Shown: positions 43,974-56,659, numbered from the stretch's first letter. The stretch: 64,000 nucleotides of DNA from JAOUJD01 sp963811265 (GCA_963811265.1 CAWEQS010000017.1:1-64000), one strand, 5' to 3'. Notes: a model not told the origin generated them from the letters alone. Program-made: numbers and translations.

Positions 43974-46427
43974 TCAGGCCTTCGGCAGGCGCTTGGCACG
44001 CAGCGCGTTGCCGACGACCAGCAGGGAACTCGCGGCCATCCCGGCCGCGGCGACGGCCGGCGACACATAGCCGAACGCAGCGAGCGGAATGATCAGCACG
44101 TTGTAGCCGAAGGCCCACGCCAGGTTCTGCCGGACGATCCGCATCGCGCGGCGCGCAATGGCGAACGCGAAGTCGACGTCGCCGAGCCGCGACGACAGGA
44201 CGATGAGGTCGGCGCGCGCCTGCGCCAGCGTCGAACCGCTGGCGAGCGCGAGCGACACGTCGGCCTGCGCGATCACCGGCGCGTCGTTCATGCCGTCGCC
44301 CAGCATCGCGACGACGCGACCGGCGCGCTGCTGCCCGGCCACCCACAAGCGCTTGCTGTCCGGCGTCTGGTGCGCCAGCGCCCGCTCGATCCCGAGCGAC
44401 GCCGCCACGGCCTGCACCGGTTCCCGCCGGTCGCCGGAAAGGACCACCACGTCGATGCCGCGTTCAGCCGCGCGGTCCGCCAGCGTCGCGGCATCCTCGC
44501 GCAGCCGCTCGCCGAACACGAAGACCGCGATCGAGCCCTGCTCGTCGGCAAGCACGACATAGCTCGCGGAGCTCAGGCCTTCCTTCTGCACGATCGCCGC
44601 GATGTCGGCGCGGTGCGACGCCAGCCTGTCCGGCAGCGCGAAGTCCAACTTGCCGAGGCGATGCCGCCGGCCTCCAACGATGCCCTCGATCCCGGCCGAC
44701 GGCTCGACGCGTCCGTCGACGACGCTCGGCAGCGACTTGCGCAGGGACTGCGCCGCCGCGATCAGCGCACGCGCGTACGGGTGCGTCGACATCGTCTCAA
44801 GCGCCGCCGCGACGGCAAGGATCTCTTCGGGATCGCCGTCGCGCACGATGAGCTGGCGCAGCAGCGCCGGCTCGCCGGTGGTCAGCGTTCCCGTCTTGTC
44901 GCAGGCGAGCACGTCGGCCCGCGCCATCGTTTCGATGGCAATGGTGCGCGCCAGCAGGATGCGCCGCTGCGCAAGGGCCGATTGCGCCGCCGCGACCGCC
45001 GCGGGAGCCGCCAGCGACAGCGCGCACGGGCACGTGGCCACGAGCACCGCGATAGCGTTGGGCAGCGCCTGCGACGGATCGACGAACCACCAGCCGACCA
45101 CCGTGGCGACCGTGATGCCGAGCACGGCCCACAGGAACCAGCCGGCGAACCGGTTGGCGCTCTCGACGATGTTCGGCCGTTCCCGGCCCGCCTCGTCGAC
45201 CAGCCGCTGCAGGGCGGCGAGCGAGGTGGATGCGCCGATGCGCGTCACTTCGACGACCAGCGGCTGGTCGAGATTGATCGAGCCGGCGAGGATCGGCGCG
45301 CCGCTGGTCTTTTCGATCGGGGTCGACTCGCCGGTGAGCCAGGCCTGCGAGCAGCTCGAGCGACCATGCACGACGACGCCGTCCGCAGGCACGGTCTCGC
45401 CCGGCGGCACCAGAACGCGATCGCCGATCTTCAGTTGTTCCGCGTGGATCGCCTCGGTCGCCAGCGACGACGGGAATGCGACCAGCCGCAGCGCCGAGAT
45501 CGTCGAGCTCCGGCGCGCCGCGTCGATGTGCTCCCGGGCCGACGCAAGTCCGCGGGCGAGCACCCAGCGCGACGCCAGCACGAGGGCGATGAACATCGTC
45601 ACGGAGTCGAAATAGACGGCGCCACGCGCTGCGACGGTGGCCCCGGTGCTGGCGACGAAGGCCGCGGTGATGCCGAGCACGACCGGCAGGTCCATCCCGA
45701 TCGACCCCATCCGCAACTGGGTCCACGCCGCGCGAAACAGGGGCTGCGCCGAGAAGAGGATCACCGGCAGCGTCAGCACCAGGCTGGCGATCCGCATCAG
45801 CTGCTCGATGTCGGCCGGCACCTCGCCCGGTCCGGCGAAGTACAGCGGCACTGCGAGCATCATCACCTGCATCATGCCGAGCCAGGCGATGGCGACCCGC
45901 AGCAGTTCGATGCGGCGCACGCGGCGCTCGTCGACCGGGACGCGCCCGGCGTCGTAGCCGGCGCGCTCGATCGAACGCTGCAGCTCGACGCGCGTGACGA
46001 GTTGCTGGTCGAAGGTGATGTAGGCGAGCTGCGCGCCGAAGTCGACGTTGGCGCGCGCCACGCCGGGCTGCTTCCGGAGCGTGTGCTCGATCAGGAGGGC
46101 GCAGGCGCTGCACACCATGCCGCGGATCGGCAGTTGCACCTGCGCGTAGCCGCTGCCCGGGACGACTGTCGCCTCCTCCGAGCCGGCATTGACGATCGAT
46201 GCCAGCGCCTCGCGGTCCTTGCTGCCGGCCTGGGCCAGGAACAGCTGCTCGGCGATGAACGAGCAGCCGTTGCAGCAGAACGACTTCATCGTCGGGCCCA
46301 GCGACCGGCGCACCACGCGCAAGCCGGCAAGCGAGTCGCCGCAGTGGTCGCACACGCCCCCGGACTCGTCTGCAGACGCGCCCGCCAACGCAGACACCTT
46401 GGCCTTGCGTATCAGGTCAGAAGACAT
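43974..46427 (-). CDS. ccoI: Copper-translocating P-type ATPase CcoI (cbb3 assembly)
   Basis: This 817-residue P1B ATPase supplies copper for CcoN. It begins with a CDHCG zinc-finger-like site and FCCNGC, then an HMA domain with GMVCSACA (about 103-110). Membrane motif CPCALSLAAP, phosphorylation site DKTGTLTTG, TGES loop and the hinge GDGMNDAPV follow. ATG 46427 is chosen; an ATG nine codons upstream is possible. An FNR box lies 132 bp before the start. Confidence 0.95.
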   Translation of the reverse strand: MSSDLIRKAKVSALAGASADESGGVCDHCGDSLAGLRVVRRSLGPTMKSFCCNGCSFIAEQLFLAQAGSKDREALASIVNAGSEEATVVPGSGYAQVQLPIRGMVCSACALLIEHTLRKQPGVARANVDFGAQLAYITFDQQLVTRVELQRSIERAGYDAGRVPVDERRVRRIELLRVAIAWLGMMQVMMLAVPLYFAGPGEVPADIEQLMRIASLVLTLPVILFSAQPLFRAAWTQLRMGSIGMDLPVVLGITAAFVASTGATVAARGAVYFDSVTMFIALVLASRWVLARGLASAREHIDAARRSSTISALRLVAFPSSLATEAIHAEQLKIGDRVLVPPGETVPADGVVVHGRSSCSQAWLTGESTPIEKTSGAPILAGSINLDQPLVVEVTRIGASTSLAALQRLVDEAGRERPNIVESANRFAGWFLWAVLGITVATVVGWWFVDPSQALPNAIAVLVATCPCALSLAAPAAVAAAQSALAQRRILLARTIAIETMARADVLACDKTGTLTTGEPALLRQLIVRDGDPEEILAVAAALETMSTHPYARALIAAAQSLRKSLPSVVDGRVEPSAGIEGIVGGRRHRLGKLDFALPDRLASHRADIAAIVQKEGLSSASYVVLADEQGSIAVFVFGERLREDAATLADRAAERGIDVVVLSGDRREPVQAVAASLGIERALAHQTPDSKRLWVAGQQRAGRVVAMLGDGMNDAPVIAQADVSLALASGSTLAQARADLIVLSSRLGDVDFAFAIARRAMRIVRQNLAWAFGYNVLIIPLAAFGYVSPAVAAAGMAASSLLVVGNALRAKRLPKA

Positions 46428-46987
46428 GCGAAAGGGAAAATGCGGCGGCCGCAAAACGCATCGGAACCGCGCCAGCGTACCCGAAGCGCCCCTCCCTTGC
46501 GCCGCCGCACAAAGAGGAACATGCGGAAGTGAGGCTACGCAATGGCGCTCATGGGCCGTTGACCTTCGTCAACGGCGTTCGAACACGCATGCGAGGAAGC
46601 GATCGCTTGCGCGTGTGACCGCGCCTGCAGGTCGCAGGCGCTGCGCTTGAGCGCGCGACGCAGTCCGGTCGACGACTCGGCGCTGCAGCGCCCGCACCTG
46701 CCGCCGTTCGTCGGAATCCGTCGCCGCAATCGGCGCATTCGCGTCGCGGATTCGCAAAGCCGTCGCATGTCGACCATCCGTCATCACTCCCTCGCACAAT
46801 CCCCGCAGGCCGAATCCGGAGTGAAGACATGAGCCGCACGATGGAACGCCGCGTGTCCGGCTCGACCGTTCGAGTCCCCGGTCCGCCGAGGTAAACCCCA
46901 TCCCGTTTTCGAGCAGAGGCGCCCGCCGTGGGACGCGCGTCTCGCCTACACTCATCGCCTGAACGTCTCCGCCGCACCCCTCCCGCC
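46428..46987. other. Intergenic region between ccoI and aminopeptidase P
   Basis: These 560 bp contain the FNR box for ccoI and presumably the divergent aminopeptidase promoter. I see no convincing gene; long arginine-rich frames here look like chance products of the GC content. Confidence 0.6.
46559..46572. promoter_or_regulatory. FNR box upstream of ccoI
   Basis: TTGACCTTCGTCAA fits TTGAC-N4-GTCAA, and the symmetry extends outward to CCGTTGAC/GTCAACGG (8-bp arms). A weak TAGCCT -10-like box lies at the class II distance on the minus strand. Confidence 0.8.
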
Positions 46988-48822
46988 ATGGACATCCTCG
47001 ACGCCCGCCGCGCCAGCATTCGTTCCCGCATCGAATCGATCCGGCAGGCGCTCGCGTCCCGCGGCCTGGCCGCCCTCGTCGTGCCGTCGAGCGATCCCCA
47101 CCTGTCCGAGTACCTGCCGGACCACTGGAAGGCCCGCGAGCATTTCTCCGGCTTCACGGGATCGGTGGGAACGCTGATCGTCACGGCGGACTTCGCGGGC
47201 GTGTGGGTCGACAGCCGATACTGGACGCAGGCCGAGGGGCAGCTGGCCGGCACCGGCGTCGAGCTGGTGAAGCTCTCCGGCGTCGGCGCGACGGCGCACG
47301 TCGAGTGGCTGGCCACGCACCTGAAGAGCGGCGACGCGGTGGCGGTCGACGGCAACGTGCTCGGGCTCGCGGCCGCGCGGCAACTGCAATCGGCGCTGGC
47401 CGCGCGCGCGATCGATCTCGTCACGGATCACGACCTGCTGAACGACGTCTGGACCGAGCGCCCGGCGTTGCCGGCGGCCGCCGTGTTCGAACACATGGCG
47501 CCCTTCGCGCCGACGCCGCGCGCGGCCAAGCTCGCCGCGGTGCGCGCCGAAATGCAGGCGCTCGGCGCGACGCATCACTTCGTGTCGACGCTCGACGACA
47601 TCGCGTGGCTGACCAACCTGCGCGGCGCCGACGTCCAGTACAACCCGGTCTTCCTCGCGCACCTGCTGATCGAGGCGGAGCGCGACGACGCTGTTCGTCG
47701 GCGAAGGCAAGATCGGCGCGGCGCTGGAGGCACGGCTGGCCGCCGACGGCATCGCGCTCGCGCCGTACGCGCGGGCCGCCGCCGCGCTCGCCAGCCTGCC
47801 CTCGGGCGCCACGCTGCTGATCGACCCGCGCCGCATCACGCACGGACTGCGGCAATCGGTGGCGGGCGACGTCCGCGTGGTCGAGGCGATCAACCCGTCG
47901 ACGCTCGCGAAGAGCCGCAAGACCGAGTCAGAAGCGCACCACATTCGCCAGGCCATGGAGCAGGACGGCGCGGCGCTCGCCGAGTTCTTCGCGTGGTTCG
48001 AAGGAGCGCTCGGGCACGAGACGATCACCGAGCTGACGATCGACGAACACGTCACGGCGGCGCGGGCGCGCCGTCCGGGCTACGTCTGCCCGAGCTTCTC
48101 GACGATCGCCGGCTTCAACGCCAACGGCGCGCTGCCGCACTACCGCGCGACCGAGGAGTCGCACGCCACGATCTGCATGCGCGGCACGGTCGGCGACGGC
48201 CTGCTGCTGATCGACTCCGGCGGCCAGTACGAGTACGGCACCACGGACATCACGCGCGTGGTGCCGGTGGGCCGCACCACGGCCGAGCAGCGCCGCGACT
48301 TCACGCTCGTGCTGAAGGGCATGATCGCGCTGTCGCGCGTGAAGTTTCCCCGCGGCACGAAGAGCCCGTTGCTCGACACGATCGCGCGCGCGCCGATCTG
48401 GGCCGAGTACGCGGACTACGGCCACGGCACCGGCCACGGCGTCGGCTACTTCCTCAACGTGCACGAGGGGCCGCACGGCATCACGCCGCACCTGGCGCCC
48501 GAGCCTCAGACGGCGATGGAGCCTGGCATGGTGACGTCGAACGAGCCGGGCCTCTACCGTCCCGGCAAGTGGGGCGTGCGGATCGAGAACCTGGTGCTCA
48601 ACGTGCCGGCGATCACCACCGAGTTCGGCGAGTTCCTGCAGTTCGAGACGCTGACGCTGTGTCCGATCGACACGCGCCTCGTCGACGCGTCGATGATGAC
48701 CGCCGACGAACTCCAGTGGCTCGACGACTACCACGCCGAAGTGCGGCGCCGCGTCGGCCCGCACGTCAGCGGCGCGGCGCTCGCCTGGCTGGAAGCGCGC
48801 ACGCAGCCGATCGCGCCACTAG
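46988..48822 (+). CDS. pepP: Aminopeptidase P family protein (frameshifted)
   Basis: The M24B enzyme removes an N-terminal residue next to proline. The creatinase-like N-domain starts MDILDARRASIRSRIESIRQ. The catalytic domain shows IDSGGQYEYGTTDITR (two Asp ligands), GHGTGHGVGYF (His), NEPGLY and ENLVL (Glu ligands). Near 47690 one base is off, after which the protein continues in another frame. The end is uncertain: a TAG at 48820-48822 fits if another base is off, because without it the frame runs past the next gene's stop. Predicted length is about 610 residues. Confidence 0.8.
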
Positions 48823-49280
48823 GCCGCGAGTGCCAGCGCGTGCGTCCGCACGCGCCGCGTGACGAAGTGCACCGCGCTGTCCACCACGTGGCGATCGCGC
48901 AGGATGCGCCTGTGCCCGAGCCCGTCGGTGGCCAGCAGCCGCGCACCGGTGCCCATCGACGCGAGTGCATTCACCAGCGGCTGGAATCCGGCCAGGAGCG
49001 TCGCGGCGACGATCAACCCGACGAACGCCTTCGCCCAGACCCAGCGCGCGCTGATCAGCTGCGGCCGCGCGACCACGAGCAGCATGCCGGTGAGCAGCAG
49101 GACGATCAGCGAAGGCGCCACCAGCCGCTGCAGACCAGGGCGATCGCCGCATGCATGCCGGCGACGGCGGCCGCCGACGTCGCGTCGATCGTGTCGAGCA
49201 GCACGAGGATCACGACGATGCCGCCGCCCAGCCCGGCGCAGGCTGGCGCAGTGCAGCAGCTTGAGCAGGTTCTTCCACAT
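48819..49280 (-). pseudogene. Four-helix membrane protein fused to a hydrolase C-terminus (chimeric)
   Basis: From ATG 49280 the product starts MWKNLLKLLHC and reads as a helical membrane protein of DUF2269-like type (APSLIVLLLTGMLLVV, WVWAKAFVGLIVAATLL). Two frameshifts near 49240 and 49140 separate the first segment. Its last 50 residues switch abruptly to ARLLATDGLGHRRILRDRH and on, the C-terminus of an alpha/beta hydrolase, the family whose middle lies just upstream at 49480-49606. The join at about 48955 looks artificial or recombined. Confidence 0.5.
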
Positions 49281-49606
49281 GGGCACGGGCTCCGCCGCGG
49301 GGGCGGTCCGTAGGCGCTCGCAGACGCGCGCGCCCGGCGCAGGTCGCGACCAGGGTAGCGGCCCGGCCGCGATGCGCCACTGCGCCGTGCGTCCGGCGCG
49401 CGACGACGAGCACGGCGCTTCGCACGAGGCGGCGCGGAGGGATGCGATTGCCAGCGACCGTCGGTCGCTTGTCAGCCGCGCGTCGCTGCCGCGTGTACGC
49501 GCAGCCGTGCGCGATCGGCACCTCCCGGTCATCGATGTCGTGCGCAACGAGCAGCGGCGTGCGGATGCGACGCGCGATCCACGGCCGCATCGCGAGGCGT
49601 TCGAAC
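49281..49606 (-). pseudogene. Alpha/beta hydrolase fragment
   Basis: Immediately after the serine-hydrolase stop the minus strand reads FERLAMRPWIARRIRTPLLV and then AHDIDDREVPIAHG (to about 49500), the Asp-containing strand of an alpha/beta hydrolase. There is no N-terminal half before it, and the expected C-terminus appears only 0.5 kb later, past the membrane-protein segment. From about 49500 to 49281 the sequence has no clear coding content. It is a remnant or misassembled piece. Confidence 0.45.
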
Positions 49607-50813
49607 TCAACGCACGGCGATGGCCTCGTAGAGCGCGTGCCGCAGCGCCAGGTCGCGCGGGTCGCCCCGCAGCGCGCCTCCCATCTTGCTGGTGACATAC
49701 GCGTACCCGATGCCCGCCGCGGGGTCCGCGAAGCCCATCGAGCCGCCGGCGCCGAGCGCTCCGTACGAGCCCTCGCCGCCGAACGGCCAGAAGGAACTGG
49801 GCTTGGTGAATCCGAGCGAGTAGCGGACGTCGGCGGCGAGCAGGCAGTCGTCGTGGAAGCCGTTCGCCGACGGGATCGCCGGCGCTTCCAGCGCGCGCAG
49901 CGTTTCGCGCCGCAGCTTCAGCTTGCGCCCGCCGGTCGCGAACTCGCTGTAGGCGCGCGCGATGCGCGCGCGCCGTGCCGACGCCGCCGCCGGCCGGCAC
50001 CTCGAACTCGCGCGCGTAGATGCGCTGCGCGTCGCGCACCACCTCGGCGCCGGGGTTCACAGCGAGCGCGCGGTAGATGTTCGAGTGGTGGCTGAACATC
50101 ACCATCAGCAGGCGCATCGGAAAGCCCGAGCGGCCGAAGACCGCCGCCGCGTCGGGATGGCGCAGCGTCGCGAGCCGCGAGTCCGGCAGCGACTCCGGCA
50201 CCCGGATGTACACGTCGAGTCTCAGCGGGTCCGCGATCTCGTCCTGGAAGAACCGGCCGAGCGTCCGGTGGCGCGGATCGACCCGCCGCACCAACTCCCC
50301 TTCGTAGAAACCGAGAGTGAGCCCGTGGTAGCCCTGCCGCGCGCCCGGTGGCCAGGCCGGCCGCTGACGCGCCATGACGGCCGCGAGACGATCCGGGTCC
50401 GCGACCACGCTGCGGTCGACCGGCTCGTCGAACGCGAACAGCCCGGCCTGGTGCGCCAGCAACTGGCGCACCGTGATCGCTTCCTTGCCCTGCTGCGCGA
50501 ACTCGGGCCAGTAGGTGCAGACGCGCTCGTCGTAGTCGAGCCAGCCGCGCGAGTGCGCGAGCGCCAGGGTCATCGCCGACAGCCCCTTGGTGGTCGAGTA
50601 CACGAGGACCATCGTGCCCTCCTCCCACGCGGCGCCGGTCGCGTCGTTGCGGATCCCGCCCCACAGGTCCACGACCTTTTCGCCGCGATGGAACGCGCAA
50701 CACGCGCCGCCGAGCTCGCGCCGGCGCGTGAAGTTCTCGACGAACGCGTCGCGCACCCCCTCGAATCCCGGGGCGACGGCGCCGAAGACCTCGACGTGCT
50801 CGCCGTGTCTCAT
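49607..50813 (-). CDS. Serine hydrolase of the beta-lactamase/EstB family (one frameshift)
   Basis: The protein has the class C-like active site STTK (VLVYSTTKGLSAMTLALAHS, Ser-x-x-Lys). The YHGLTLGFYEGELV segment carries the Tyr motif, and the late FWPFGGEGSYGALGAGGSMG the third motif. Members hydrolyse esters or act on peptides. Near 49970 an extra C breaks the frame, and the protein resumes in another frame to TGA 49607-49609. The span is one base over a multiple of three, about 402 codons. It starts at ATG 50813. Confidence 0.78.
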
Positions 50814-50928
50814 CTCGCCACCAGCAACGCGCCGCAGTCATCCGCCACTCCTGGAATCCGTTCCCCCTAAATAGTCCGCCGGCCCGCCGCCGGCCTTGTT
50901 TCGCCTCAACCCCGATAGGATCAGTCCC

Positions 50929-52166
50929 ATGCACTCCGCCGGATTCCGCCGCGTCTTCGCAGCCGATGTGGTCTCGACGTTCGGCTCGCTGATGAGCCGG
51001 CTTGCGATTCCGTGGCTTGCGGTGCTCGTGCTCGACGCGGGCCCGGGCGCGATGGCGCTGCTCGCGGTGGCCGATGTCGCGGCCGCGGCGCTGGCCGCCC
51101 TGCTGCTCGGCGTGCTCGTCGACCGGCTGCCGAAGCGCCGCACGATGATCGGGTGCGACCTGCTGCGCGCCGCCGCGCTGCTGGCGATCCCCCTGCTCGC
51201 GTGGAGGGGACAACTGTCGATCAGCGCGCTGATCGCCGTGGTCGCGTTCAACGGCGCGCTGACCGTCGCCTTCGAGCTCGCGCAGTCGGCATGGATCGCA
51301 AGGCACACCGAGACCGGGGATCTCGCGGACCGCAACTCGGCGCTGGCCGCCGGCAGCGCGGTGACCGAAGCGGCGTCGTTCGGCCTCACGGGCTGGCTCT
51401 TCCAGTGGCTCGGCGCCGCGGTCGCGCTCGTCACCGACGCGCTGACCTACGTCGCCTCGGCGCTGCTGCTCGTACGCGTCGAGGAGAGCCCGCCGCCTCC
51501 GCGAGAGGAAACCGCGGGCCGCACCGTGCACGGCGCGGTGCGCGCCTTCGCCGCCGAGGTGCGCGACGGCCTGCGCACCGTCGGCGCGCAGCCGACGCTG
51601 CGGGCGCTCGCGCTCGTCGCCGCGCTCACCGCCTTCGGCTCCAGCTTCGCGGCGACGACCTACATGATCTACGTGTCGCGCGACCTCGGCTTTCCCACCG
51701 GCACGCTCGGGATGATCTTCGCGCTGGGGGGTTCGGCTCGCTCGCCGGCGCCTGGATCGTCGCGAAGCTGTCGTGCGCATTCCGGTGCATCGCCTGCTGG
51801 TCGCGGGCCTGTTCGTGTGGGCCGTCGGCAGCGCGGGCGCGCCGCTGGCCGCGTCCGCCACGCTCGCCGGCGCGCTGCTCCTCTGCGCGCAGCAACTGGT
51901 CGGCGACGCGGGCGGCATCGCCGTCCAGATCACCGACCGCACGCTGCGCCAGTCGCACACGCCCCAGACGCACCTCGCGCGCGTCGACGCGTCGATCCGC
52001 ACGCTCACCACGCTGTTCCGCTCGCCGGAGCGCTGCTGAGCGGCGCGCTCGCCGAAGCGTTCGGCGCGCGGCCGCTGCTGTTCGCGTCGTCGGCCTTGAT
52101 CGGAGTGGCCGGCGTGGCGGCGCTCGTCGGCCTGCGCGGGCAGGGCGTGCGGCAACGACGGCGTAG
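50929..52166 (+). CDS. MFS transporter (frameshifted)
   Basis: This is a 12-helix major-facilitator transporter with a Gly-rich cytoplasmic loop motif (GVLVDRLPKRRTMIGCDLLR). It starts at ATG 50929. Frames change near 51735 (one base missing in a run of G), near 51770 and near 52020; coding features continue after each change through GVAGVAALVGLRGQG. The end is uncertain and probably near 52166. Substrate unknown; most similar in layout to EntS/YfiS-type exporters. Confidence 0.7.
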
Positions 52167-52207
52167 AAAAAGAGGACAATTCCGCCTCCCCACCCGCGAG
52201 CCCGCCG

Positions 52208-52884
52208 ATGATCACCGTCCACCACCTGAACAACTCGCGCTCGCAGCGCGTGCTCTGGCTGCTCGAAGAGCTCGGCGTCCCGTACGAGATCAGGAAGTAC
52301 GAGCGCAACCGCAAGACGATGCTCGCGCCGCCCGAACTGCGCGCAGGTGCATCCGCTCGGCAAGTCGCCGGTGATCACCGACGGCGACGTCACCGTGGCC
52401 GAGTCCGGCGCGATCCTCGAGTACCTCGTCGAGCGGTACGACGACGGCCGCCTCGCTCCCGCCCGCGGCACACCGGAGCGGCTGCGCTGGACCTACTGGA
52501 TGCACTTCGCCGAAGGCTCCGCCATGCCGCCGCTGCTGATCAAGCTCGTCTGCGACAAGGTCGCGGAGGCGCCGATGCCGTTCTTCGCGAAGCCGATCGC
52601 GCGCATGATCTCCGCCAAGGTGCAGGCGACGATGGTCGAGCCGAACCTGAAGCGCCAGCTCGACTTCATGGAGGCGGAGCTCACGCAGCACAAGTGGTTC
52701 GCCGGCAAGCGAGTTCAGTGCCGCGGACATCCAGATGAGCTTCCCGCTCGAAGCCGCGGCGCAACGCGCCGGTCTCGATGCGTCACGGCCGAAGCTGATG
52801 GGCTTCCTCAAGCGCATCCACGCGCGGCCTGCCTACAAGAAGGCGCTTGAGCGCGGCGGGCCGTACAGCTTCGCCGAGGACTGA
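52208..52884 (+). CDS. Glutathione S-transferase (two frameshifts)
   Basis: The thioredoxin-like N-domain contains HHLNNSRSQRVLWLLEELG and HPLGKSPVITDGD, including the cis-Pro, and AESGAILEYL (glutathione-binding ES motif, about 67-68). An all-helical C-domain follows. One extra base near 52350 and one near 52710 break the frame; the span is two bases over a multiple of three. Corrected, it has 224 residues. It probably conjugates glutathione to electrophiles. Confidence 0.83.
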
Positions 52885-52907
52885 TTCCGTCCGGGCGCGG
52901 CTGGCTG

Positions 52908-52917
52908 CCCCCCCCCC
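52908..52917. repeat. Run of ten cytosines
   Basis: A C10 tract lies in the 158-bp gap between the GST and glnS genes. Homopolymers of this length are error-prone in sequencing and could also vary in length in vivo. Confidence 0.8.
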
Positions 52918-53042
52918 TCTGGACGCCGCAAGGCGCCTGTTTTTCGTTGTTAGCGCGCACCAGATCGGCCTTGCCGTGCTGCGGCGCAGCGTCCGCTGGC
53001 TACAATCGATGACACGACGATTACCAGAGCAGCCGACCCATC

Positions 53043-55178
<2,136 letters not shown>

Positions 55179-55306
55179 GCCGCGGCGACTGACTCCTTCA
55201 GCGACGACCCGAGGGTACGAGGCGGCTTGAAGAGCGTCCTTCGGTCGCGGACCGTTGCCGCTGCGAGTCCGATCGCCACCGTAATCCGGATTCCACCAGC
55301 AGCGAG

Positions 55307-55522
55307 ATGAAACAGTCCCTGCAGCTTCCCTCGACCATCACCTGCCCCGGATGCGGCGGGGCGTCGGACGAGACGATGCCAACGGACGCCTGCCAGTGGT
55401 TCTACGAGTGCCGGACATGCCGTGCCTTGCTGCGGCCGCGCCCGGGCGACTGCTGCGTGTTCTGCTCCTACGGGACCGTTAAGTGCCCGCCGATCCAGGA
55501 AGGAAGCGGATGCTGCGGATAG
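55307..55522 (+). CDS. Cysteine-rich small protein, GDCCVFCSYG family
   Basis: This 71-residue protein has two CxxC pairs (CPGCGG, CRTC) followed by the RPGDCCVFCSYGTVKCPPIQ motif. Nine or more cysteines suggest zinc or copper binding. This motif is common in small proteins found next to heavy-metal-related genes; its role is unknown. It is followed after about 43 bp by a transporter with a histidine-rich tail. Confidence 0.7.
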   Translation: MKQSLQLPSTITCPGCGGASDETMPTDACQWFYECRTCRALLRPRPGDCCVFCSYGTVKCPPIQEGSGCCG

Positions 55523-55565
55523 GGGCGGCCACTCGCACGGGCACGCGCCACGGGCCACTGGCATC

Positions 55566-56618
55566 GTGAACGATCGGCGCTCTGGTCCGGCTGTTCGGGG
55601 CGGCGTGCTCGCCCTGCTGGCGGCCACACTGTTCGGCGTCAGCACGCCGCTGGTTCAGCGCTTTGGCGTCGGGATCGGCGCGTTCAGCACCGCAGCCCTG
55701 CTCTATGCCGGCGCTGCGATCGCAGGGGCCCTGCTCCGCCAACCCGCCGGGATCGAGGCACGGCTGCGACGAACGGACATCGGCCGCCTGGTGGCGATGG
55801 CCGCGTTTGGCGCCGTCATCGGCCCCGTGGCGCTGGCCTGGGGACTGCAGCACACGAGCGGCACCAGCGCCTCGCTGATGCTGACGCTCGAAGCCCTGTT
55901 CACCGCGCTGCTCGCCTGGCTGCTCTACCGCGAGACGATGGATGGCCGGGTGTGGACCGCGATGTTCCTGCTGGTCGCCGGCGGGGTCGTGCTGGTCCTC
56001 GACCAGGGCCGTGGCGGCGAGGCAAAGATGTGGGGATTGCTGGCCGTCCTGCTCGCCACCGCCGCCTGGGGCGTGGACAACACCTTGTCGCGGGCGCTCG
56101 CTGATCGCGATCCGGGACAGGTCGTGCTCGCCAAGGCGGCGATCGGCGCGACGGCGACGACCGTCCTCGCCTTCATCTTCGGCGAGCCCGTGCCCACGGT
56201 CGCCCAGGCGCTCGCACTGCTGGTCATCGGTGCGACCGGCTACGGGCTGAGCCTGCGTTTCTATCTGCTCGCACAGCGGGCGTTCGGAGCGGCACGCACG
56301 GGATCGGTCTTTGCGTTCGCTCCGTTCATCGGTGCCGCACTCGCCGTCGCCCTCGGCGACCGGTCTGCCAGCGGCATGATGGCCGCAGGCAGCCTCCTGA
56401 TGCTCGCGGGCGTTCTACTGCATCTGGCCGAATCGCACGGCCATGGTCACGAGCATGGCGCGATCGAGCACGAGCATGCGCATCGGCACGACGACGGCCA
56501 TCACGACCACGCACACGAGCCGATGCCGGAGGGCGAACACAGCCACGAACATCGTCACGCGCCGACCCGGCACACGCATCCCCACGTGCCCGATGCTCAC
56601 CACATGCACCGCCACTGA
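55566..56618 (+). CDS. DMT-superfamily (EamA) transporter with a histidine-rich tail
   Basis: This 350-residue protein has ten predicted helices in two EamA repeats (VLALLAATLFGVSTPLVQ and LAVLLATAAWGVDNTLSR). After the last helix (near 287), the final 62 residues contain 23 histidines in HGHEH/HEHAHRH-type runs, a metal-binding feature. The start is GTG 55566, with no good ribosome-binding site before it, so the start is uncertain. A metal efflux or uptake role is suggested by the tail and by the neighbouring cysteine-rich protein. Confidence 0.78.
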   Translation: MNDRRSGPAVRGGVLALLAATLFGVSTPLVQRFGVGIGAFSTAALLYAGAAIAGALLRQPAGIEARLRRTDIGRLVAMAAFGAVIGPVALAWGLQHTSGTSASLMLTLEALFTALLAWLLYRETMDGRVWTAMFLLVAGGVVLVLDQGRGGEAKMWGLLAVLLATAAWGVDNTLSRALADRDPGQVVLAKAAIGATATTVLAFIFGEPVPTVAQALALLVIGATGYGLSLRFYLLAQRAFGAARTGSVFAFAPFIGAALAVALGDRSASGMMAAGSLLMLAGVLLHLAESHGHGHEHGAIEHEHAHRHDDGHHDHAHEPMPEGEHSHEHRHAPTRHTHPHVPDAHHMHRH

Positions 56619-56659
56619 CCTGCACCGAGCGGAACCGGCTTTCGGTGTACCTTCGCCGG

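Noticed and set aside
46569..46955. Long arginine-rich minus-strand frame between ccoI and pepP
   Set aside because: Composition is that of a shadow frame in GC-rich DNA; no start region, family or conserved motif.
48859..49313. Plus-strand continuation of the aminopeptidase P frame to 49313
   Set aside because: The residues after about 48822 have no M24 character and run antisense to the membrane-protein segment.
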